Shown here: positions 26,173 to 30,759 of the stretch, one piece after another
How the letters are laid out: every line of letters starts with the position of its first letter
How positions within the stretch are numbered: the first letter of the stretch is position 1
Program-made: the position numbers and the translations under genes
Notes under the pieces: generated by a model
Told to the model about the DNA's origin: nothing
Seen by the model: only the letters and a program-made list of their open reading frames with translations
Database searches by the model: none
IMG/VR virus record: IMGVR_UViG_3300036770_004592
Coordinates: 1-32,823 of that record
Length of the DNA stretch: 32,823 nucleotides
Reading direction: 5' to 3' (one strand)
Source of the DNA: a virus

Positions 26173-26661
26173 TCATCTATTGGTAGCTTCCAGGATCCTC
26201 CAAACTGTTGTATATGATGCATTAAGTCGTGCTGCAATTTCTTTGAGCTTAAGGCCTTCTTCATATCGCAAACGGCGAATTTCCGATATTCTTTCCCATG
26301 CATCAGAAGATCTTTCCGAAATCCTTTTCCTGTCAGTGTAGTAGACGTTATAGACATTATAATCTGTATTTATGTCAATAGTGACTTTTTCGACGGAACT
26401 TAGGTATTCTTTCATAACAGGCCAATATGTAATGGTAAATTTATTTATTCCGTGCTTTTTATAATCGGAGAGCATTTCCTTAGGAAATTTAACTCCCCGT
26501 CTTAAGCAGGACTTGCTATACATAATGCGCGTATAAAGTTCTTTCGAACTTCCAACATAAACTCTACCATTTTTATTATTTTTAATAATGTAAACAGCCG
26601 AGATTTTCGGTAAAGTCTTATAGTTTACCGCTGACAAGGGGATTGTAGTTGTGTTATTCAT
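26173..26661 (-). CDS. GIY-YIG family homing endonuclease with C-terminal HTH
   Basis: A 162-aa leftward gene. The nuclease core is at about 19-105: AVYIIKN (22-28, in place of GIY), YVG at 35-37, Arg45, then a helix and the segment DYKKHGINKFTITYW. The expected catalytic Glu is probably Glu84 in YLSSVEKVTIDINTDYNVYN, with the Asn of the family at NVYN. Residues about 118-162 are a helix-turn-helix of the type EGLKLKEIAARLNASYTTVW. This end resembles that of the endonuclease at 4953-5522 (AWxRxxEIxxxR...), so the two share a DNA-binding module. The start has a CTAAATA motif upstream on the same strand. Confidence 0.88.
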   Translation of the reverse strand: MNNTTTIPLSAVNYKTLPKISAVYIIKNNKNGRVYVGSSKELYTRIMYSKSCLRRGVKFPKEMLSDYKKHGINKFTITYWPVMKEYLSSVEKVTIDINTDYNVYNVYYTDRKRISERSSDAWERISEIRRLRYEEGLKLKEIAARLNASYTTVWRILEATNR

Positions 26662-26677
26662 ACACTATTATTTAGTT
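26662..26677 (-). promoter_or_regulatory. Minus-strand promoter-like motif AACTAAATA before the second GIY-YIG gene
   Basis: Read on the minus strand, AACTAAATA (26677-26669) is followed by 7 nt and the ATG at 26661. With the motif at 26724-26731 it makes a divergent promoter pair. Confidence 0.62.
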
Positions 26678-26723
26678 AAAAGAACTATTTTTGATGAACT
26701 TTCCGGCAAAAAAGTTGTTGCCT

Positions 26724-26736
26724 TATAAATAATAGT
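26724..26736 (+). promoter_or_regulatory. Promoter-like motif TATAAATA before the ClpP-like gene
   Basis: TATAAATA (26724-26731), spacer ATAGT, ATG 26737. Confidence 0.7.
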
Positions 26737-27165
26737 ATGTTACAACACCCTGCTACGATTTTACTTTACGGGAATATAGATGAAAGGATGTCTTTATTTT
26801 TTCTAAAAGAGATGAGACGCTTACATTTACACAAAAATGTATTGGTTAGGATTAACAGCTATGGAGGTGATTTGCTATGTGCACTTAGTATTATTAATGT
26901 TATGAAACAGCACAGAGGCCACGTTATAACGCTAGTTGATGGATTTGCTGCGAGCTCAGCATCTTTGATAGCAGCGTCTGCGCAAGTGAGATTTATGCAC
27001 AAGACCTCTTTTCAGCTAGCACATAAAGTAGTCAACGACTGCCCTGCAAATGGGCCAATCTTTAATAGCGTTATAAAAAGCATTTATAAAGAGGACATCC
27101 CAGAAGATAGATGGCTTACTGCTAGTGAATGTTTTGAGTATAGGATATGTGATAAAATCATCTAA
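26737..27165 (+). CDS. ClpP-like serine protease
   Basis: A 142-aa protein with the crotonase/ClpP fold signature: LYGNIDE at 10-16, VRINSYGGDLLCAL at 37-50 (ClpP has INSPGG), GFAASSASLIAAS at 69-81 with Ser73 aligned to the nucleophile of GxAASMG, and FQLAHKV at 92-98 with His96 aligned to the catalytic His. The C-terminus EDRWLTASECFEYRICDK matches the ClpP end that holds the catalytic Asp. It is shorter than ClpP (about 195 aa), with trimmed N- and C-termini. It could be the head maturation protease, since no other prohead protease is visible, although T7-like phages need none; or it could replace or hijack host ClpP (inference). Confidence 0.87.
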   Translation: MLQHPATILLYGNIDERMSLFFLKEMRRLHLHKNVLVRINSYGGDLLCALSIINVMKQHRGHVITLVDGFAASSASLIAASAQVRFMHKTSFQLAHKVVNDCPANGPIFNSVIKSIYKEDIPEDRWLTASECFEYRICDKII

Positions 27166-27171
27166 AAGCTT

Positions 27172-27220
27172 ATGAGCTCCTTAACGCTCTCCTATTTGTT
27201 TCATTATTGAAAGAGCTCAT
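27172..27220 (+). terminator. Inverted repeat between convergent genes, possible two-way terminator
   Basis: ATGAGCTC (27172-27179) and GAGCTCAT (27213-27220) are perfect complements around a 33-nt loop. They lie between the ends of the ClpP-like gene (+) and the 79-aa gene (-); the right arm is inside the latter. There is no clear T-run, so this is a weak call. Confidence 0.35.
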
Positions 27221-27443
27221 CATCATCACCAATAATATCTCTTATTTCATCAGAGAAAGAATAATCACGCTTCATCTTACTAGTGACGAGTGTAAGGATA
27301 ACGTCATCTAAATCGCCGTGAATATACTCTTCATATTCCGCATCAGTTATATCTTGCGTAAGTAATTCTGTTATATCCGCTTGAGTTTTGTTTAATGCAG
27401 CTACGAAATCCTCAAGAGTATCTAAATGTATTTTTTGTTCCAT
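27204..27443 (-). CDS. Acidic small hypothetical protein
   Basis: A 79-aa acidic, helical protein read leftward: MEQKIHLDTLEDFVAALN, then a region full of Asp and Glu, ending GDDDELFQ. ATG 27443 is chosen because TATAAATA stands 8 nt upstream on the same strand; the longer frame to 27506 would run through that motif and the promoter of the predicted RNA at 27502. Small very acidic phage proteins are often DNA mimics or binders of host enzymes, but nothing here proves this. Confidence 0.65.
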   Translation of the reverse strand: MEQKIHLDTLEDFVAALNKTQADITELLTQDITDAEYEEYIHGDLDDVILTLVTSKMKRDYSFSDEIRDIIGDDDELFQ

Positions 27444-27459
27444 AATGAAAATATTTATA
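27444..27459 (-). promoter_or_regulatory. Minus-strand promoter-like motif TATAAATA before the acidic protein
   Basis: On the minus strand TATAAATA (27459-27452) is followed by 8 nt and ATG 27443. It is divergent to the motif at 27488. Confidence 0.6.
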
Positions 27460-27487
27460 GTATTTTGTTGGTATTCGCGAACTTTTA

Positions 27488-27501
27488 AACTAAATATATT
27501 T
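27488..27501 (+). promoter_or_regulatory. Promoter-like motif AACTAAATA before predicted RNA 1
   Basis: AACTAAATA (27488-27496) with predicted start at G27502. No ORF follows; a hairpin begins at the predicted first base. Confidence 0.6.
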
Positions 27502-27600
27502 GACAACAGAGGGATCTTTTGTCGTTATTCATATTCACTCACTAGATTACCCTCTATCAGTTTTTCCGCTACCCTTGGAGCTGATAGAGGGTTTTTTTTT
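27502..27600 (+). ncRNA. Predicted small structured phage RNA 1
   Basis: About 95 nt between a promoter-like motif and a strong terminator, with no ORF on this strand that fits it. The 5' end folds as GACAA/TTGTC (27502-27506 with 27519-27523) with an inner AGA/TCT pair and a GGGA (GNRA-type) loop. A single-stranded part with ATTCACTCA follows, then the terminator CCCTCTATCAG/CTGATAGAGGG (27550-27560 with 27581-27591) and nine T. Plan and some sequence are shared with RNA 2 and RNA 3. The target is unknown. Confidence 0.6.
27550..27600 (+). terminator. Rho-independent terminator of predicted RNA 1
   Basis: An 11-bp perfect stem (CCCTCTATCAG with CTGATAGAGGG), 20-nt loop, then nine T. Confidence 0.92.
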
Positions 27601-27630
27601 GTTTTTTACTAGAATAATTCTACCTATTTG

Positions 27631-27643
27631 CTTAAATAAGTAT
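27631..27643 (+). promoter_or_regulatory. Promoter-like motif CTTAAATA before predicted RNA 2
   Basis: CTTAAATA (27631-27638), spacer AGTAT, predicted start at A27644. The five spacer bases and following A look just like those before start codons elsewhere, although no ATG follows. Confidence 0.58.
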
Positions 27644-27744
27644 AGCTGAGGATATCTCAGTATTAGTTTAGGGGGCGCAGTCAATCAACTCTGTTTTATA
27701 ATTTAGTTTGATGCTCATTCACTCAGACTGCGCCCCCTTTTTTT
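27644..27744 (+). ncRNA. Predicted small structured phage RNA 2
   Basis: About 100 nt with no credible ORF. A 5' hairpin CTGAG-GATAT-CTCAG (27646-27660) is followed by a long stem GGGGGCGCAGTC/GACTGCGCCCCC (27671-27682 with 27726-27737). Inside its 43-nt loop an ATCAA/TTGAT pair can form, and ATTCACTCA, also present in RNA 1, is exposed. Seven T end it. CTCAG in the loop (27722-27726) repeats the 3' arm of the 5' hairpin, so an alternative pairing is possible. Confidence 0.6.
27671..27744 (+). terminator. Rho-independent terminator-like stem of predicted RNA 2
   Basis: A 12-bp perfect GC-rich stem followed by seven T. The 43-nt loop is unusually large for a simple terminator, which supports a structured RNA. 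Confidence 0.8.
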
Positions 27745-27754
27745 GTTCATTGCT

Positions 27755-27860
27755 AAAACATGGCAACATATAAACTTCTCTCTCTACTGTAGATTGATTG
27801 AATTGAAAAAAAAACATGGCAACATATAACTCCTCTCTCTATCTAAAATTGAAAAAAAAA
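27755..27860 (+). repeat. Two tandem direct repeats of about 56 and 50 bp with A-tracts
   Basis: Both units begin AAAACATGGCAACATATAA (27755 and 27811), continue with a CT-rich run (CTCTCTCTA) and end in ATTGAAAAAAAAA. Unit 2 is a few bases shorter in the middle. They lie in a non-coding zone between RNA 2 and the polymerase-like gene. Iteron-like direct repeats with A-tracts are typical of replication origins or of packaging or regulatory sites. Each unit opens with an in-frame ATG (see the finding on the tiny ORF). Confidence 0.85.
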
Positions 27861-27894
27861 AGTAAAAAAAAGGGTGGGGTTTTAGCAGGGCCTT

Positions 27895-27910
27895 GACTAA
27901 ATAGATGTGA
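27895..27910 (+). promoter_or_regulatory. Promoter-like motif GACTAAATA before the polymerase-like gene
   Basis: GACTAAATA (27895-27903) with a 7-nt spacer to ATG 27911. An ATG at 27905 is followed at once by TGA and is not used. Confidence 0.66.
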
Positions 27911-28921
27911 ATGAACATTAAACCCAGAATCATAAACAGAGATATAATACAGTTTTCTTGTGGTAAGAAAAAAAGAGAAGAGCTTTGTGGATCACTTGGC
28001 TCCAAGTTAGGAGTAGCATTTTTTGATATTGCTAACTTGTCAGATAGCTATATGTCCTCAAATATATGTGGTGAGAATAGGAAACCCTATTGTAAAACAG
28101 CAAATATAGCACCTAGAGACTTATTTGCCTTCTATCAATATACAGAACACCCTGAGGATGAAAGGGTTATGATTAAAGAGGATTTAACTGGTCCTAGTAA
28201 AAGCAAGAATAAAAAGAATTGGAAGTTTATATGGGTCAAGCCTATTACTGAAACTGATGAAGAGATCCTCAATATCCTAATTACCTGGTTGACAAATAAG
28301 TTCCAAGATGAACTCACCGAAGGTGAATTTAATTACAGCAATACATCTTGTGATAGAAAGTATCATCCATTACAAAATATGCCCTCTACTGTTAGAAATG
28401 GAGTGTTCAAATCCAAGGGCTATGATGGTAAGTTTGATGTTAAATCCTGCTTACCCACTACAATGGGTCAAGTTGCAGGTGAAGAATGGGATGTAAATAC
28501 TGTAGATTACATAGCAGAACAGCTAGGAGTTGAGAGAAAACTTGCAAAATTAGCAGTAAACAGTTCATTCTATGGAGCAACATTAACAGCATTTTCATCT
28601 GTTCTGAGATTACTTGACTTCAATGATGCTTGTACAGTACAACTTATAAGAGTTAGCCCTATTTTTATGAACACCAAGAAAAAGATTAATAGAATCAGAA
28701 AAGCAACAGGGCTAGATAAGGATTTTAATGCTTATTTTAGAGTAGAGAGACAAATAATAGAGTGCATTGAGGCATATATCAAAGCAAAAGGTGGTAGAGT
28801 TTTCACAATCCATGATGGAGGCTATTGTGATATAGAACTTGATAGGGCTGATTTAGAAGAACATGTGTTTAACCAAACAGGCTTTAGATTACAAATAGAA
28901 GTTTCACCCAATGACTACTGA
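27911..28921 (+). CDS. Miniature polymerase-like protein (family A DNA polymerase / single-subunit RNA polymerase motifs)
   Basis: A 336-aa protein with the palm/fingers motifs of the Pol I-T7 RNA polymerase superfamily in order. CDRKYHPLQNMP at 147-158 resembles the pre-A element (GR...PNLQNIP of Pol I). FDVKSC at 175-180 gives the motif A Asp176. ERKLAKLAVNSSFYG at 208-222 is an exact R-x3-K-x7-YG O-helix (Arg209, Lys213, Tyr221, Gly222). FTIHDGGYCD at 298-307 is motif C with Asp302, ending 34 residues later as in Pol I. The residues after HD are GG, not Glu (Pol I) or Ser-Phe (T7). It is far shorter than T7 RNAP (883 aa) or a Klenow-size core (about 600 aa), and I see no exonuclease or T7-like promoter-binding domain. 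It might be the phage transcriptase, a replicase or a primer-making enzyme. Activity is unproven. Confidence 0.75.
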   Translation: MNIKPRIINRDIIQFSCGKKKREELCGSLGSKLGVAFFDIANLSDSYMSSNICGENRKPYCKTANIAPRDLFAFYQYTEHPEDERVMIKEDLTGPSKSKNKKNWKFIWVKPITETDEEILNILITWLTNKFQDELTEGEFNYSNTSCDRKYHPLQNMPSTVRNGVFKSKGYDGKFDVKSCLPTTMGQVAGEEWDVNTVDYIAEQLGVERKLAKLAVNSSFYGATLTAFSSVLRLLDFNDACTVQLIRVSPIFMNTKKKINRIRKATGLDKDFNAYFRVERQIIECIEAYIKAKGGRVFTIHDGGYCDIELDRADLEEHVFNQTGFRLQIEVSPNDY

Positions 28922-29000
28922 GCAAGAAATGAGTTGGGAAGAGTGGCTACAAAAAGCCTCAGACTTTTTAGATTATCTTGAACAGCAAATACTATTATGA
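28911..29000 (+). CDS. 29-aa possible small protein
   Basis: ATG 28911 overlaps the end of the polymerase-like gene by 11 bp. The peptide is acidic (MTTEQEMSWEEWLQKASDFL...) and amphipathic, and its stop overlaps the next ATG (ATGA at 28997-29000). The overlaps on both sides are the main evidence; the size is small enough to be chance. Confidence 0.45.
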   Translation: MTTEQEMSWEEWLQKASDFLDYLEQQILL

Positions 29001-29182
29001 GAAAAAGGTCAAAGCGTAAGAGAAGCAATAAAAGAACAAACAGTCTTGAGAAAATATTTACTGAAGGTACTCCATCAAATCATCTTGGAGCAGCAGGTAA
29101 GGGTGGTTGGGCTGCTACAAAAGGTTATAGTAAGACAAAGAATGAGGTGTATAAAAACTATCCTGTAGCAGGAGATTATTAA
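28997..29182 (+). CDS. Very basic 61-aa protein
   Basis: A 61-aa protein with an Arg/Lys-rich N-terminus (MRKRSKRKRSNKRT) that could bind nucleic acid, followed by a Gly/Ala/Lys stretch with SNHLGAAGKGGWAATKGYSK. It overlaps the preceding small ORF by 4 bp (ATGA) and is in the same transcript as the polymerase-like gene. It may be an accessory to it (inference). No family recognised. Confidence 0.65.
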   Translation: MRKRSKRKRSNKRTNSLEKIFTEGTPSNHLGAAGKGGWAATKGYSKTKNEVYKNYPVAGDY

Positions 29183-29196
29183 TGTTAAATCTAACA

Positions 29197-29225
29197 AAAT
29201 AGTTCAAGTCTAACTTGACCTATTT
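29197..29225 (+). other. Long hairpin between the basic protein and the next promoter-like motif
   Basis: AAATAG-T-TCAAGT (29197-29209) pairs with ACTTGA-C-CTATTT (29213-29225) with a single T/C mismatch and a CTA loop. There is no T-run after it; the next motif TTAAATA starts 2 bp later. It may stabilise the 3' end of the upstream mRNA or act as an operator. Confidence 0.6.
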
Positions 29226-29227
29226 GA

Positions 29228-29239
29228 TTAAATATCTAT
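29228..29239 (+). promoter_or_regulatory. Promoter-like motif TTAAATA before the 59-aa gene
   Basis: TTAAATA (29228-29234), spacer TCTAT, ATG 29240. Confidence 0.62.
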
Positions 29240-29419
29240 ATGGAATTATTTTTCGACGAAGATTATTGGAAATCAGAGCTAGATTATTATTCTCGTCTTC
29301 AGAGTCTTATAGATATCTCACTTGATTTGGAATATTGCCGCGAAATGGCAACGGAAAACACACCGGTCACTATAAATAAAAATAGTGATTATAATTTCCC
29401 TAAACAGAACACCGACTGA
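29240..29419 (+). CDS. 59-aa hypothetical protein
   Basis: ATG 29240 is 5 nt after a TTAAATA motif. The protein begins MELFFDEDYWKSELDYYSRL and is acidic, with a helical first half and a polar tail ending NFPKQNTD. It overlaps the next gene by 35 bp. No recognisable domain; placement by motif is the strongest support. Confidence 0.65.
   Translation: MELFFDEDYWKSELDYYSRLQSLIDISLDLEYCREMATENTPVTINKNSDYNFPKQNTD
29371..29384 (+). promoter_or_regulatory. Promoter-like motif TATAAATA before a GTG start
   Basis: TATAAATA (29371-29378) lies inside the preceding gene, 6 nt before GTG 29385. Confidence 0.5.
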
Positions 29420-29567
29420 AAGAGATCTAAAAATAGCAAAGCAGTTTAATGATGCGCTATTAAAAATGGGCTATAACAGGACTACAGTTCGAAATGACGA
29501 TAATATTTTCTCTGTTCAGTATATTAATTTAAACGCAAGTCCGAAAAACGATAAACAAAATGAGTGA
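29385..29567 (+). CDS. 60-aa hypothetical protein with GTG start
   Basis: The frame opens with GTG at 29385, which stands 6 nt after TATAAATA, so the GTG start is favoured. The protein has an N-terminal strand, a helix (TERDLKIAKQFNDALLKMGY) and a polar C-terminus. It overlaps the previous gene by 35 bp and the next by 8 bp. Function unknown. An internal ATG at 29466 is possible but would leave only about 33 aa. Confidence 0.55.
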   Translation: MIIISLNRTPTERDLKIAKQFNDALLKMGYNRTTVRNDDNIFSVQYINLNASPKNDKQNE

Positions 29568-29703
29568 TACAGAAACAGAAGCAGTGGTACACATTACATA
29601 TTATATAATAGGTATAGCAATTTGGTATTGGAGTTGGTATTTACCATGGCGTGAAGAAAAAAATAAATCACGCAGAGAAGAGAGAGAGCGAGGAGAAGGA
29701 TAA
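29560..29703 (+). CDS. 47-aa single-pass membrane protein, possible lysis protein
   Basis: ATG 29560 overlaps the previous stop by 8 bp, and the stop TAA overlaps the next start (TAATG). After an acidic N-terminus comes a hydrophobic, aromatic segment (about 12-29; ITYYIIGIAIWYWSWYL) and a charged tail (REEKNKSRREERERG). The size and layout resemble small phage holins or lysis regulators (N-out/C-in). It sits two genes before a holin-like protein. Confidence 0.62.
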   Translation: MSDTETEAVVHITYYIIGIAIWYWSWYLPWREEKNKSRREERERGEG

Positions 29704-29939
29704 TGAAAAAAATACCTGAATGTTGGCAGAGTAGATATTTAAAGGGGGTATTAAGAGTTGATCCAGAGAGAGATGTATCAGCTAATGTAGCCTCTAAGAT
29801 CTTTAATAAAATAGAAGAGTATGTTTTAAGATTAAACCTTGAAACAATTATGCTATCTGTAGGTACGCCTGTTAGAAGCAATTTATGTAATGAAGTGTAT
29901 TATAAGTTCCGATACAATTCTGACATAAATAAGGTATAA
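29703..29939 (+). CDS. 78-aa hypothetical protein in the lysis-region gene run
   Basis: A 78-aa protein with overlapping start (TAATG) and overlapping stop (TAATG at 29937), so it is translationally linked on both sides. MKKIPECWQSRYLKGVLRVD, then a helix (ASKIFNKIEEYVLRLNLETI) and a basic end. No membrane segment. No endolysin motif is visible. Confidence 0.62.
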   Translation: MKKIPECWQSRYLKGVLRVDPERDVSANVASKIFNKIEEYVLRLNLETIMLSVGTPVRSNLCNEVYYKFRYNSDINKV

Positions 29940-30175
29940 TGAAATATTCAGATCTACCTAAAATTATTAGACCAGCAGGCTTAGTTGTAGTTTTACTTTC
30001 GTATATTACAGTCTGTATATTATCACTATTTGTTTTACCTCTTGATCGTGAATCTATTTTTGAAACAGTCATAGACTCACTACTTACTTTAACTATAACT
30101 TGGTCTTCATTGTATATTGCGAGCCGAGGAGTAGAAAAAAGTATATCAATTTCCAGGAATTCTAATCAGAGCTGA
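29939..30175 (+). CDS. Holin-like membrane protein
   Basis: A 78-aa protein with two hydrophobic segments, about 12-33 (AGLVVVLLSYITVCILSLFV) and about 44-62 (VIDSLLTLTITWSSLYIAS), joined by an acidic turn, and a basic end with SRGVEKS. The layout and the Arg-Gly-x-Glu-Lys end resemble the GTA-type/3TM holin group (PF11351-like). It would form the pore that triggers lysis. The stop TGA (30173-30175) overlaps the next GACTAAATA motif. Confidence 0.68.
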   Translation: MKYSDLPKIIRPAGLVVVLLSYITVCILSLFVLPLDRESIFETVIDSLLTLTITWSSLYIASRGVEKSISISRNSNQS

Positions 30176-30187
30176 CTAAATAAAAAC
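30174..30187 (+). promoter_or_regulatory. Promoter-like motif GACTAAATA before predicted RNA 3
   Basis: GACTAAATA (30174-30182) overlaps the holin-like gene's stop codon (TGACTAAATA). The predicted start is G30188, the first base of a perfect hairpin. Confidence 0.62.
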
Positions 30188-30290
30188 GGATAAGAGCTGT
30201 TTCTCTTATCCGGTATTAAGCATAAGTTCTATCAAATCGTTACTCATATAGGGACCCTCATCAGCAAGTCTGATGAGGGTTTCTCATTTT
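30188..30290 (+). ncRNA. Predicted small structured phage RNA 3
   Basis: About 100 nt without a credible ORF. The predicted first base opens a perfect 9-bp hairpin GGATAAGAG/CTCTTATCC (30188-30196 with 30203-30211). A 42-nt unpaired stretch follows, then the terminator ACCCTCATCAG/CTGATGAGGGT (30254-30264 with 30270-30280) and TTCTCATTTT. The terminator stem resembles that of RNA 1 (CCCTC..ATCAG). It separates the lysis run from the terminase operon. Confidence 0.6.
30254..30290 (+). terminator. Rho-independent terminator before the terminase genes
   Basis: An 11-bp perfect stem with a 5-nt loop followed by a T-rich tract (TTTCTCATTTT). It ends RNA 3 and any read-through from the holin-like gene. 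Confidence 0.85.
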
Positions 30291-30299
30291 GTAAGTATA

Positions 30300-30311
30300 T
30301 TAAATAAAAAT
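30300..30311 (+). promoter_or_regulatory. Promoter-like motif TTAAATA before the small terminase gene
   Basis: TTAAATA (30300-30306), spacer AAAAT, ATG 30312. It decides this start over the in-frame ATG at 30273, which lies inside the terminator. Confidence 0.62.
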
Positions 30312-30734
30312 ATGAGCCTTGGTAAAAAGATAACTCCTGCTGATGAATATTTTGTCTCCCTTATGACAGAAGGTCATATTAAACCGATGGAGGCCTATTT
30401 GATGGCTTTTCCACATTATAAAGAGAGAAAAGATAGCACAAACAATACAGAACTGTGCTACTATCTTAAGAGTCCTAAAATCTCTGAGATGCTTGAAGAG
30501 TATAAAGCACAGGTTCGTGAAAAATCTGTAATGTCTGTAGAGTTTATGCTTGAGAAACTTAGAGAGTTTGTTACAGACGAGAGTGTTCGCACTAATGACA
30601 AGATAAAATCTATGGAACTCGCAGGAAAACTGCAAGGTTTATATACACAAAAAGTGCAACATTCGGGAGGTGTGGAAGTATCCCATAATATTACACCAGA
30701 AATGGCGGCGGCCGTAGATGAATTATTGCGATAA
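30312..30734 (+). CDS. Terminase small subunit
   Basis: A 140-aa helical protein directly upstream of TerL. The N-terminal part (about 9-50; ADEYFVSLMTEGHIKPMEAY) is the DNA-binding HTH-like region, the middle holds SPKISEMLEEYKAQV, and the C-terminal half has the typical TNDKIKSMELAGKLQGLYTQKVQHSGG followed by a short acidic end. It would recognise the packaging site and recruit TerL. Start chosen by the motif 5 nt upstream. Confidence 0.85.
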   Translation: MSLGKKITPADEYFVSLMTEGHIKPMEAYLMAFPHYKERKDSTNNTELCYYLKSPKISEMLEEYKAQVREKSVMSVEFMLEKLREFVTDESVRTNDKIKSMELAGKLQGLYTQKVQHSGGVEVSHNITPEMAAAVDELLR

Positions 30735-30746
30735 TCCGTAATATGG

Positions 30747-30759
30747 TATAAATATTAGT
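30747..30759 (+). promoter_or_regulatory. Promoter-like motif TATAAATA before the large terminase gene
   Basis: TATAAATA (30747-30754), spacer TTAGT, ATG 30760. Confidence 0.68.

Noticed and set aside
26172-26357. 210-aa version of the minus-strand gene starting at 26357
   Set aside because: The extra 62 residues are read out of frame over the GIY-YIG gene; ATG 26171 lies 1 bp after that gene's stop.
27444-27506. 100-aa version of the acidic minus-strand protein
   Set aside because: The extra 21 residues would run through its own TATAAATA motif and the promoter of RNA 1.
27755-27860. CRISPR array or tRNA cluster in the non-coding zone
   Set aside because: Only two long direct repeats without spacers, and no cloverleaf; tRNAs were not found anywhere.
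27897-27903. T7-type promoter (GACTCACTATAG-like) reading of GACTAAATA
   Set aside because: Only a few bases match, and the conserved 17-23-bp T7 promoter layout is missing.
28911-29000. Treating the 29-aa ORF as a firm gene
   Set aside because: Kept only at low confidence: overlaps at both ends support it, but a frame this short can arise by chance.
30273-30311. TerS start at 30273
   Set aside because: The ATG lies inside the terminator stem of RNA 3; ATG 30312 has the motif 5 nt upstream.
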